From Cavia porcellus (taxonomy: Eukaryota; Chordata; Mammalia; Rodentia; Caviidae), in contig NW_026947491.1 of NCBI RefSeq assembly GCF_034190915.1, positions 26,352,101 to 26,416,100 on the forward strand: a stretch of 64,000 nt of DNA. Reading direction: 5' to 3'. Made by a program: the position numbers and the translations under genes. The notes beneath the pieces are model-generated. The model had not been told where the DNA came from and did not search any database. It worked only from the letters and a program-made list of their open reading frames with translations. Shown here in pieces: positions 48,072 through 58,631 of the stretch; positions within the stretch are counted from its first letter, which is position 1; the number at the start of each line of letters is the position of its first letter.

Positions 48072-49120
48072 ATGAAAAAACAAAAGACCAAATTACAACC
48101 TCAAACCTCCAGCCCATCTCAAGAAACCCTAGGAGCAACGTATATAGAAGAAAATATATCACATCCACCACATATATCAGACACAATAGCTACTGAAATT
48201 GACAAGCAACTCCAGGAAGCTTTAAAGAAATTCAAACTTGAAATAATCTCCCAAGTAAAAGAAGAAATGATAAAAGAAATGAAAGAGATTGTGAATATAT
48301 CTAAAGAAAACACAGTTAAAAATTGGAGGAACTAAACAAAAAGATAGAATCCCGAGATGAGCAATATAAGAAACAAAAAGAATACATAATGCAGATGCAC
48401 AGAGATATACAGGAAATAAAAAACTCCACTGAAAGTTGTAAAAACCGCCTTAATGAAAGTGAAGATAGAATTTCAGACCTTGAAGACAGGATTGCAGCTA
48501 GTGAACAGGAAAGGAAAGATCTTTTAAAAATAACAAGGAATCAGGAAACAACAATTCAACAACTGCAAGATGATGCAAAGAAGAATAACATAAGAATGAT
48601 AGGGATTAATGAAAAAGAAGGAGACAACATAAAGGATGTCAAGAGGATATTTAGAGAAGTAATAGCTGAAAATTTCCCAAGCATGAGATCAGACACCGAC
48701 ATCAGGATCAGTGAAGCATATAGAACTCCAAATAGTCATAACCAAAATAAAACTACACCCAGACATATAATAATCACCATCCCAGAAACACAACACAGGA
48801 ATAGATTATTAAAAGCTGTCAGAGAGAAAAGACAGATCACTTATAAAGGAAAACCTATGAGAATCACAGCAGACTTCTCATCACAAACAATAAAGTCAAG
48901 AAGAGCATGGAGTGAAGTATTCCAGATCCTAAAGCAAAATGATTTCCAACCTAGACTGATGTATCCTGCAAAACTATCATTCAAAATAGATGATGAAATA
49001 CGATACTTCAATGACAAAGAACAGCTGAAGAACTTCATGAACACCAAGCCAACCCTGCAAAAAATATTGAAAGACAGTTTAGATACACAAAGGAAAAAAC
49101 CACTAAGCAAAGCAAAATAA
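48072..49120 (+). pseudogene. L1 ORF1 with one frameshift
   Basis: ATG at 48072 (MKKQKTKLQPQTSSPSQ). Frame 1 ends at 48335; the rest continues in another frame from about 48323 to the stop at 49120. The break is at the A run 48318-48322, consistent with loss of one base. Domains: N-terminal region, long coiled coil (ESRDEQYKKQKEYIMQ to DRIAASEQERKDLL), RRM (NNIRMIGINEKEGD ... RHIIITIPE) and C-terminal domain (ITADFSSQTIKSRRAWSEV). About 349 codons overall, the normal length. Confidence 0.92.
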
Positions 49121-49143
49121 TTAAACAGAACAGAAAGATAAAG

Positions 49144-52100
49144 ATGCAACAGCAGAGAGATAACATTCCTACAATTAACCAGCATTTAACAGTAATAACC
49201 ATTAATGTAAATGGTCTCAATGCACCAATCAAAAGAAACAGACTAGCAGAATGGATCAGGAAACAAAATCCAACCATATGCTGTTTACAGGAAACCCATC
49301 TAACCCAGAAGGATACTCACAGACTGAAAGTCACAGGATGGAAAACAATTCTTCATGCAGCAGGAATCCAAGAAAAGGCAGGAGTAGCCATTTTGTTTGC
49401 AGACAATGTGAACTTTAAACCAACAATGACCATAAAGGACAAAGAAGGTCACTACATACTCGTAAGGGGAAAACTCCAAGAGGAAGAGATAACTATCTTA
49501 AATATATACGCACCAAACTCCAGAGCACCCAGTTATATAAAACAATTATTAACAGAAATGAAAACTCAAATTATCAGTAACACAATTGTAACAGGAAACC
49601 TTAATACGCCATTGACACCAAGGGACAGATCAACCGGACAGAAAATCAGCAAAGAAATAACAGAACTGAATCACACCGATGAACAAATGGGTTTGATAGA
49701 CATATACAGAATGTTCCACCCAACAACATCAGAATACACATTCTTCTCAGCAGTACATGGATCATTCTCTAAAATAGACCATATATTAGCTCACAGAACA
49801 TATTTAAACAAATGCAAAAGAATTGAAATCATCCCTTCCATGTTATCAGATCATAGCGCTCTGAAATTAGAAATTAATGATAAAAGATACTACAAAAATC
49901 CCGCAAACACATGGAAACTGAATAACACACTCTTGAGTAATCAGTGGGTCACAGAAGAAATTAAAGAAGAAATTAAACAATACCTAAAAGAAAATAAAAA
50001 TGCAGATACAACTTACCGGAATCTGTGGGATGCAATGAAAGCCGTCCTGAGAGGAAAATTTATTGCACTGAGTTCCCACATCAGGAAAACAGAACGAATA
50101 CAACTAAATAACTTGATGCTACACCTCAAACAGCTAGAAAAAGAAGAGCAAGTCAAGCCCAAAGCCAAAAGAAGAGAGGAAATTATAAAAATCAGAGCAG
50201 AAATCAATGCAATAGAGACTAAGAATACAATCCAAAGAATCAACGAATCAAAGAGTTCGTTCTTTGAAAGAATAAATAAAATCGATAAGCCCCTAGCCAA
50301 CCTTATTTTAAAAAGGGAAGAAAAAGCTCAAATTCATGCAATAAGAAATGAAAAAGGAGAAATCACTACAGACCCAATAGAAATACAGAAGATCATCAAC
50401 ACCTATTTCGAAAACCTCTACTCTCAAAAGTTTGATAACACAGAAGAAATAGACAGATTCTTAGAAGCATATGAAGTACCAAAGCTAGATCAAGAGGATG
50501 TAAAACTGTTGAATAACCCAATCTCTGCTAATGAAATTGAAAATGTAATTAAGTCCTTACCCACCAAGAAGAGCCCAGGCCCAGATGGATTCACTGCAGA
50601 ATTCTACAAGAAATACAAAGAAGACCTAATGCCGACACTCCTCAAACTATTCAATGAAATTGAAAGAGAAGCAATCCTTCCTAAGTCATTCCTGGAAGCA
50701 AATATTACTCCAGTACCAAAACCTGAGAAAGACCCAACTATAAAAGAGAACTATAGACCGATCTCCCTAATGAACACAGATGCAAAAATCCTCAATAAAA
50801 TATTGGCAAATAGGATCCAGCAAATCATCGAGAAGATTATACACCATGACCAAGTGGGATTCATCCCAGGAATGCAAGGATGGTTCAACATACGCAAATC
50901 AATAAATGTAATCCACCATATCAATAAAGCCAAAAATAAGAATCACATGATCATTTCTATAGATGCAGAAAAAGCCTTCGATAAGGTCCAACATTTATTC
51001 ATGATAAGAACTTTACAGAAAATTGGAATAAATGGTTTTTACCTCAATATAATAAAGGCCATTTATGACAAACCAACAGCCAGCATCATACTAAATGGCC
51101 AAAAATTGAAAGCCTTTACTTTAAAATCAGGCACAAGACAAGGATGTCCTTTATCACCACTCCTATTTAATATAGTACTGGAAGTACTAGCCAGAGCAAT
51201 TAGGCAAGAAAGAGAAATAAAAGGGGTAAAGATAGGAAAAGAAGAAGTTAAATTATCATTGTTTGCAGATGACATGATACTCTACATAGAAGACCCCCTA
51301 AACTCCAATGAAATACTCTTAGATACAATAAATAAATTCAGTAATGTGGCTGGATACAAAATCAATACTCAGAAATCAATAGCATTCCTATACACGAACA
51401 ACAAAATCGCAGAGAGGGAAATAAGAGAAACTGGACTATTCACATTAGCAAGCAAAAAAATGAAATATTTAGGAATTACTCTTACGAAAGAAGTGAAAGA
51501 CTTATACAGTGAAAATTATAATACACTGAAAAAGGAAATTGAAGATGATCTCAGAAAATGGAAAGACATCCCTTGCTCATGGATAGGAAGAACAAACATT
51601 GTGAAAATGGCCATTCTCCCAAAACTGATATACAGATTCAATGCAATCCCAATAGAAATACCATCAACATACCTTATAGATCTAGAGAAATCACTCCTAA
51701 ATTTCATCTGGAACCAGAAGAGACCTAGAATCGCAAAGGCAATTCTAAGCAGCAAAGACAAAGCAGGAGGCATCACAATCCCTGACTTCAAATTATACTA
51801 CAAAGCAACAGTAGTAAAATCAACATGGTATTGGAATCAAAGCAGAACTGAAGATCAATGGAATATATTAGAAGATACAACCACAACTACAAACACACTC
51901 AACCACCTTATCTTTGATAAAGGAGCCAAGCAGGTTCATTGGAAGAATGACAGTCTCTTTAATAAATGGTGCTGGAAAAACTGGCTCTCCATTTGCCAAA
52001 AACTAAAGCTAGACCCATGTCTATCACCATGTATTGAATTAAAATCTAAATGGGTCAAAGATCTGAATATTAAAACAGAAACACTAAATCTATTGGAAGA

Positions 52101-52659
52101 CAAATTGGGTAGAAACCTTGGAGACATAGGAGTAGGTAAAGAATTCATGAACGGGACTCAAACCACACAGGAAATACTTCCCAGAATCAATAACTGGGAC
52201 CACTTCTTATTAAAAAGTTTCTGCATGTCAAAAGAAATCTCCAGCATAGTGAAAAGAAAACCCACAAACTGGGAAAAGATTTTAGTGAACTCTGTCTCAG
52301 ACAAGGGCCTCTTGTCTAAAACATACAAAGAATTAAAGAAACTCAGACCTCCGAAATTCAAAGATCCAATCCAAAAATGGGCATCTGAGATGAATACGCA
52401 ATTCTCAGATGAAGAAATGCAAATGGCAAATAAATACATGAAAAAATGCTCATCACCATTGGTCATTAGAGAAATGCAAATTAAAACCACACTGAGATAC
52501 CATCTCACTCCTGAAAGAATGGCCAGGATCAGGAAAACCAACAACAGGGTGGTGGAAAATGGCGGCGAGCTAGGGGATCGAGCGAAGAATCTCTCCAGAG
52601 AATTCAAACTCAAAGCTAAAAAAAAAAGACAGCATGGAGAGGACCAGACAAATCGATAG
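49144..52659 (+). pseudogene. L1 ORF2, interrupted after codon 1134
   Basis: Endonuclease plus reverse transcriptase. ATG at 49144, 23 bp after ORF1. Open for 1171 codons; true ORF2 ends at 52546, and the remaining 37 codons are read from the inserted element. Endonuclease residues map with a constant +7 shift to human L1: N21, E50, N154, D212 and H237 are present, but position 152 (codon 49597-49599) is Asn where the catalytic Asp is expected. The RT box FADDM (residues 707-711) is intact. The Cys-rich C-terminus is displaced to 56193-56626. Confidence 0.95.
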
Positions 52660-53634
52660 CGATTCTTATCAACCAAGACAGTACAGCTGGAGGATTTAAA
52701 GTCGTGCTGAGACCGGAGGCTGCAAATCCCGCGCCCTTAAATCAACGAACAGACTCGTGGACCCAACACGAAAAGCTGAGTTGCTTTTGGGGACTGCGGA
52801 AACTGAGACCCAGATCGAGACTCCAGGCGGCAGCCAGTTCTGCACCGCTGCACCAGAGCAGATGTACAGAGCTCTGGCGTTTCAAATCTAAACGGTGCAC
52901 AGAAATCTGACCGGTCAGCGCTGAGCCGCGAGGTGGGGAAAAGTGGACGGCTTGGTGTGCGGCGGTCCCGGAGCGGGGACTTGCACCGAACTCTGGTGAG
53001 TACAAAAAACCCTGCGGCGGCTGGGTTTAGCCAGAGAACAGCTGGCCCGCCACCACGGGGAAATCAATAACACAGAATCTGGTGCAGACATATTAGCCTG
53101 GCGGCAGAAACCGCAGCTTGGTGACATCACCAGGACCCCCTGTAGGGAGGGCTGGTGGAAGACACCTTGAGTCCTGGCAGAGTCTGATTGCTTGCTGGCT
53201 TCAGCTCCGCACGGAGAACTTAGTGGGAGCCATCTTGGTTTTGGGCAGATCTGCTTTTCTAGAGCTCCTATCACAGAGAGGTTTGGAAGAGAACGGCTGG
53301 GACCTGGGCAGAATCCTGTGCCATTACCCAGCTGCTTCTGATTCAGGGAGAACTGGCAGGAGCTACTGGGGCTAGATCAGGCCTCTGCTTGGGGCCCAAT
53401 GGGCGGATGCAGAATGGTCACAACTCAGTGACAACCAGAAAGTACAGCCTAATTTATGAACTAACTGACACAGAGGCTAGAGACTAGACTGTACCGCCCC
53501 TGCATCCCAGCCTACCCCAGATAACAGCAAATTGGGGAGGACAGCAAAAACTCAAGCCAGCACGCTTCTGAAAGGCCCTAAGCAATTCGGAGAGGGCCAG
53601 AGAACTCCAGGACAGTCTGAAAGAAACCAGAAAC
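52547..53634 (+). promoter_or_regulatory. 5'UTR of subfamily A element
   Basis: GC-rich for this window. Near its first base it carries aaaatggcggc (52556-52566), a good YY1 core at a position like that in human L1. Further in, degenerate ~65-70 bp units occur (gccatcttggttttgggcag at about 53229, with relatives near 53160 and 53290), better preserved in the copy at 63430-63720. Confidence 0.6.
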
Positions 53635-54732
53635 ATGACAAGAGATAAAAATAAAAAAAAATCTCCAGCTGTTCAACAGGAGAAATTAAACCCAAGAGAA
53701 CTAAACACTGAAGAGAACAAGCACAGTAACCATCCATTGCTCGACACAGCATCAGCCGAAATTAAAAAGTATTTACATGATCTCATAGAGGAATTTAAAG
53801 ATGTACTCCTGATCCAAGTGAGGCAAGATATAAAGAGATTAATTAAAGAAATGACAAGCCCTGCCCAAGAGAACACAGATGGAAGAACTGAGGAAATCAG
53901 AAAAGAAAGAGAAGCATCTGAAGAAGAATTTAAGCATAACTTAGAATACATGAAACAGATCCAAAGAGAAAATCAGGAAACTAAAAACTCCATTGAATAT
54001 TGGCAAAATGCCTTGACAGAAACTAAAGACAACCTTCTGAAACTTGAAGAGAGATTTAGGGCTTATGAACGTGAAAGAAAAACCCTCTTAAAAATAACAA
54101 GGAACCAGAAAGAAGCAATTCTAAAACTGGAAGATGATAAAAAGATGCATAACCTAAGAATAAAGAATGTGAGTGAGGAAGCAGGAACATCCAAAAATGA
54201 AATACAAAAAATATTCACAGAGATATTACAGCAAAATTTCCCACGTATAGCAAAAAGAAATGATATCCAGATAAAAGAAGCATACAGAACGCCAGCTACC
54301 TACAACCAAAACAGATCTACGCCTAGGCATATAATAATCGAGATCCCAGAAATCCACCAAAAAAACAGAATATTAAAAGCAGCCAGAGAAAAGATGCAGG
54401 TTACCTATAACGGGAAATCTATCAAAATAACGGCAGACTTATCAACACAAACTCTTAAGTCAAGAAGGGAGTGGGGAGAAATATTCCAAGTCCTGAAGGA
54501 AAAAAATATGCAACCTAAGTTCATATATCCGTCAAAACTCTCTCTAAAAATTAATGAAGAAATAAGATACTTTCAAGACAAGGAGGAACTGTGGGAGTTC
54601 GTGGCCACCAATCCAACCCTACAGAGAGCGCTGAAGGACATTACAGAGAAAGAGAGGAAGAGATATCAGGATTACAGCTACAGTGGCAGAGAGGCCTCAG
54701 TGTACGGGGCAGACCATGGAATGAAGGAATAA
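53635..54732 (+). CDS. Intact L1-type ORF1 protein of an ORF1-only element (365 aa)
   Basis: An RNA-binding, nucleic-acid-chaperone protein by homology to L1 ORF1p, expected to form trimers and coat its own RNA in the cytoplasm. The ATG at 53635 is chosen because it starts the basic N-terminus and matches the start of copy 2 at 63100. Residues 1-60: basic/polar head. About 60-160: heptad-rich coiled coil (EEFKHNLEYMKQIQRENQET; LLKLEERFRAYERERK). About 172-250: RRM (LRIKNVSEE, RHIIIEIPEIHQKNRIL). About 255-335: C-terminal domain (ITADLSTQTLKSRREWGEIF, PSKLSLKI). No stop or frameshift. No ORF2 follows; reverse transcription would need an L1 ORF2p supplied in trans. Length compares with 338 residues in human ORF1p. 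Whether it is expressed is unknown. Confidence 0.92.
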   Translation: MTRDKNKKKSPAVQQEKLNPRELNTEENKHSNHPLLDTASAEIKKYLHDLIEEFKDVLLIQVRQDIKRLIKEMTSPAQENTDGRTEEIRKEREASEEEFKHNLEYMKQIQRENQETKNSIEYWQNALTETKDNLLKLEERFRAYERERKTLLKITRNQKEAILKLEDDKKMHNLRIKNVSEEAGTSKNEIQKIFTEILQQNFPRIAKRNDIQIKEAYRTPATYNQNRSTPRHIIIEIPEIHQKNRILKAAREKMQVTYNGKSIKITADLSTQTLKSRREWGEIFQVLKEKNMQPKFIYPSKLSLKINEEIRYFQDKEELWEFVATNPTLQRALKDITEKERKRYQDYSYSGREASVYGADHGMKE

Positions 54733-56178
54733 GGTGGACAAATTATAGCAGAAAAGTGGAGTAGCAGACATGAGGCAGAGACGGTAAGCTAGTCTTTGGT
54801 AGAGACAGCTCTGAAACTATATTTAAAAAAAAAAAAGCAGAGGTCATTGCTAATGGTGTATAACGATTTAAAAGACACAGTAGTCCTAGTGCCATATTTA
54901 GATTGAATTAAATTTGTTCTGGTCTGTCCACTCATATCAGATTTGAGGACACAGACCTCTAGAACCAAAAATAGCAGGTTATACCATGGTAACTATCCTT
55001 ACTTTCCTATTGACTTAAGCTGAAATCCTGTATTACTTACATTGTCTTACTATGACTGATCTTAATTGTATCTGAATCATAAGACTATTGGTTGGCCTTG
55101 ACTGATCCTATTTGAAATCCGTATGCGTGTTAGAATCAACCCTAAAAGTAGAGGAAACTACTCGGAGCATGACAGGATGTAAAGGATATCCATACTGGTA
55201 TGAATCAGTAACAGCTCTCAAATACTACAATGCAGTCAAAGATAAGTTTTTATAAAAATAGGTGATAGTATATTTAACTATAATAAGCCAGTGTTGTCGA
55301 CAAATCTATTGAAAATAACAAGAGAAAACATAGTAGCTACGGAAGATCATTTATATTATAGTTTTGTAAGTCTTATCCATTGCATGTTTATCTAGGAAAT
55401 TGTTTCGCTGTCTTGTTATGACTTGGTTTTCCCTATAATACAGAGAGGATAGGAACAAATACTCTGAGGAAGAGACCTGAAAAACCCGAGGCTTATTTTG
55501 TAGCATTATAATATAAATTCTAGCAATCTATTGCTTGCTGATTAAAATGACTCTGGACTGGTTTCTTCAGCTCAACTTCAGCATATGCAGAGATGGGGAC
55601 GGCTATCACAAAGAGAATGAGAGATGCGATGGTAGTTGGAAATGTCTTCCCTAATTTGGAACTTGAGGACCTAAAAAGACTCCATCATCCTGTAATGATT
55701 TGATTAGTTCTATAATATGCAATAAGTATAGAAAGTGGGTGAAGTTAGGGACAACTATTTGTAAGAAGCTAGAGACAGTTAGATAAGGTAGATCTCCAGT
55801 GGACTTGCTTTGAAATCTGTATTTCTTTAAATTGTTTTTTATTTTTTTTTAAATGTTCTGTTCTGTTTTGATATGGTTAACCTTATCCTCTTAGAGATGT
55901 AAAACAAATAGGTGGGACTGATAATCATATTACGGAGCTTTTGTTCGGCCATAGAGCAGAATGGTTTGTAGGGTCACTTTTTTGAATGTCATTCTAAATA
56001 CTTTAATTCTATAACCTGAACAGCCATTTCGAAGAAGACAGTTTGTAACTTATCAACTGGCAATTTCTTACCTTTTGTTTGTCTGTAATTTAGTATTATT
56101 TTTTCTACCCTTTTTTTTCTTTAATCTCCATGTATTTTTTTTTCGTTCCCTTTTCTTTAAATAAATAAAAAAAAAAAA
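54733..56178 (+). mobile_element. 3'UTR and A-tail of subfamily A element
   Basis: AT-rich, no ORF. Contains loosely repeated units (for example ggtaactatccttactttcc followed by gctgaaatcctgtattac). The terminal ~150 bp (ctgaacagccatttcgaaga ... aacttatcaactggc, then cttaaataaa-like) aligns by eye with the 3' ends of the L1s and of subfamily B. Confidence 0.75.
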
Positions 56179-56192
56179 GAAAACCAACAACA

Positions 56193-56626
56193 AATGCTGG
56201 AGAGGCTGTGGGGAAAAAAGAACTCTCCTGCACTGTTGGTGGGAGTGTAGACTGGTACAGCCTTTGTGGAGATCTGTCTGGAGATTTCTCAAAAAGTTGG
56301 GATTGGAAATCCCATTTATTCCAGCTATTCCACTTCTAGGCATATTCCCAGAAGAACTGAAAGCATCATACCACAGTGATATATGTGCACCTATGTTTAT
56401 AGCAGCACAATTTGTAATCGCCAGATCGTGGAAACAATCCAAGTGTCCATCAACTGAGGAATGGATAAAAAAGTTATGGTATTTCTATACAATGGAGTGT
56501 TATTCAGCAATAAAGAAGGATCACATTGAGATATTTATCAGTAAATGGGCACAGCTTGAGACCATACTCATAAGTGAAATAAATCAATCTCGCATGTGTG
56601 AATACCGAATAGTTTCCCTAATGTAA
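56193..56626 (+). pseudogene. L1 ORF2 C-terminal part, downstream of insertion
   Basis: Resumes exactly after the target duplication, in the same frame as 52546. Begins with the Cys-rich domain (C-x3-C, then H and C further on; [18 protein letters not shown]) and ends with the usual L1 C-terminus and stop at 56626. It shows that ORF2 was open, at about 1278 codons, when the insertion occurred. Confidence 0.92.
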
Positions 56627-57811
56627 GTAATGATTCAAATATATAAAAATATGTGGTAATCATGATTCCCCATTATGTGGCCTTGAAGTCTTATAAAGTT
56701 TTCACTCATTAATTAGAAAGGCTTTATTCTGGGCTTCTTGATATGGAAATATTTGAAGCTATAAAATATGAAGTTTTATCCAAATATTTCAAGGAAAAAT
56801 ACAGACACTATGGTAACTACTATTAAGTCGGGTTATATGGTGGTGAAGTACTAGGTTGCTGAAACAGTCATGCTTTGACCTCTATTGTTATAATGTTAGG
56901 TCCTGTTTTATCTCAATCTCCCCCTTATTCTTTAAAAAAATTATTTAGTTATTTCTTATGTTTGTTTTAATTAAGGGGAAAAATTTAAAAATTAGGATAT
57001 ATAATAGTAACTCTTTTTGATTTCCTATTAACTTGTTTTGAAGTCCTGTAATACTCCCACGATCTTGTTTGGACTGATTAGACTCTGTTCCATTCTGTAT
57101 GATAGTATCAAGTTTGAGGGTATAGGCAACTACTTTGAAGGCAATAAGATTCACCAAGATGCCCATTCCGGGTTGTCTTATTGTCTCCTTTGGAAGTCCT
57201 GTAATGTTTACAATGCCTAAGTTTTATTGGTCTTGTTCTCTACTGTTTTGTCCAACTTTATAATATCTAATGAGATAGACAATTCTTTTTAAGGAAGCAA
57301 GAGACAACGTTGATAACCATTGTTGATATCCTTGTACTCTGTTCTACATCATGTGCTATGTCTATCCTTGGTTTTGACTGACAGCTTTGTTTTGCCATAT
57401 TTGACTTTATTCTCTCCCCCCCAAAAAAAGTAATAAGAACTAAGGAGTAATAAAATCCAAAATGTGTAAATTTTGTTGTAAAAAAGAGAGGGGGAAAAAA
57501 AAGAGCTCTAACGGATATAACAGCAAGTGTGTTTGGGGGTGTTAAATGGCTGACTATATTAATGTTTTTGGATCATTGAACGCAGCTGTTTGCAGTCTCT
57601 CTGTTTGAATGTCCACTTTGTATTCTTTGATACTGTGATTTGAGCAACTATTTCCAAGATGGTAATATGTAATCTATTAACAGGTGATTTCTTACTGTTA
57701 TGCTTTTTTTTGTAGTTCTGTATTATATGTAACCTTACACTGCTTTGTTTTGTGTTTTTCTCTTTTTCCTCTTAAATAAAAAAAAAGTCAAAAAAAAAAA
57801 AAAAAGAAAGA
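56627..57811 (+). mobile_element. L1 3'UTR and A-tail
   Basis: Contains direct repeats of about 150 bp: aagtcctgtaat at 57041 and 57194, with a relative at about 57344, each followed by a gactgat / tattggtctt / tgactgac block. Ends cttaaataaa then an A-rich tail (57782-57811). Confidence 0.8.
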
Positions 57812-57900
57812 AAAACATGAGCGCTCACTTCAAGAAAAGCACATTTGGTATTTGTTGCCAAAGGTAAAAGCTGCACTTCCAAATGAAAATCAGATTTGGG
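57812..57900 (+). repeat. 89-bp target duplication, right copy
   Basis: Partner of 47285-47373; two differences in 89 bp. Confidence 0.95.
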
Positions 57901-58513
57901 AAAATTTGTACCTTTTGGGAGTGGGGGAGAAGAGGAGAGCAAGACACAGTCACAGGGAGGGAAGATACAATCAAAGTGTGAATTTATGCATGCATGGAAA
58001 TTTCACAGTAAAACCTATTAATTTTTATACTTTAGTTGATAATTATAATAAAAAAGGAATTTTCACCCACACCATGAACCTCCTAATATTTAAGATTGTT
58101 CTTGCCAACATAGGTGAGGCACTAATCATTATGATTTTTGGATATCATAAAATAAAATAGCTCTTCATTTGGAAGCCCTGCACAGCTCAATAAATCTATG
58201 ATTTACAAATGAACAGTACATGACATAACAGAATCATTTATTGATAAGAGATCAAAACTTTCAATATAACAATATAATGTTCATGTGATAAGCTCCAGAG
58301 TCCAAACTTTAAGAAATGACCACTTATCTAATCTTGGTGTTACATTAAAAGAAAATATTTACAATTACCTAAAAGACCCTAAAAAATCCTCTTCTCCCAA
58401 CCACCTATGAAGCTGGATTTTCTTCATATATTTCAACTACAATAATATATCACAACAGAGTCAATGCAGAAACAAATATAAAAATCTAATTATCTTCCAT
58501 TTACCAGATATTT
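57901..58513. other. No feature seen
   Basis: AT-rich single-copy-like DNA, the original flank of the L1 insertion. Confidence 0.5.
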
Positions 58514-58631
58514 AAAAGATCAGGCCAGGGCTGGGGATTTAGCTCAGTGGCATAAGCTCCTGCCCGGCAAGTGTGTGGTCCTGAGTTCAATCCCCAGTAC
58601 CAAAAATAAAATAAAATAAAAGATCAGACCA
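58514..58631 (+). mobile_element. ID-type SINE with target duplication
   Basis: Core 58528-58595 reads gggctggggatttagctcag, with B box gagttcaatccccagtacc and an (AAAATA)n tail. Flanked by aaaagatcaggcca (58514-58527) and aaaagatcagacca (58618-58631). Confidence 0.93.

Larger units (their letters stand above)
52533..56192 (+). mobile_element. ORF1-only L1 derivative (HAL1-type), subfamily A copy 1, full length
   Basis: Element 52547-56178, with duplicated target gaaaaccaacaaca at 52533-52546 and 56179-56192 (14 bp, exact). It has a 1.09-kb 5'UTR, an intact ORF1 (53635-54732), a 1.43-kb 3'UTR ending ctttaaataaat and an A-tail. No ORF2 sequence inside. It lies in L1 ORF2, so it moved after that L1. 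The exact duplication and open ORF1 indicate a recent insertion. Confidence 0.95.
47374..57811 (+). mobile_element. Near full-length L1, split by an ORF1-only element
   Basis: Order: 5'UTR with two repeated units (47374-48071), ORF1 (48072-49120, one frameshift), 23-bp spacer, ORF2 (49144-52546 then 56193-56626), 3'UTR (56627-57790) and A-rich tail. Without the 3.6-kb insertion the element would be about 6.8 kb, normal for L1. The good state of both ORFs suggests a fairly recent copy. Confidence 0.95.

Noticed and set aside
52158..52676. 172-residue minus-strand ORF
   Set aside because: Shadow of L1 ORF2 on the opposite strand.
54783..54791. Splice-donor-like ggtaagct just after ORF1 in the subfamily A element, suggesting origin by splicing out ORF2
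   Set aside because: Subfamily B lacks it at the matching place and no acceptor partner is defined; a single short motif is not evidence.
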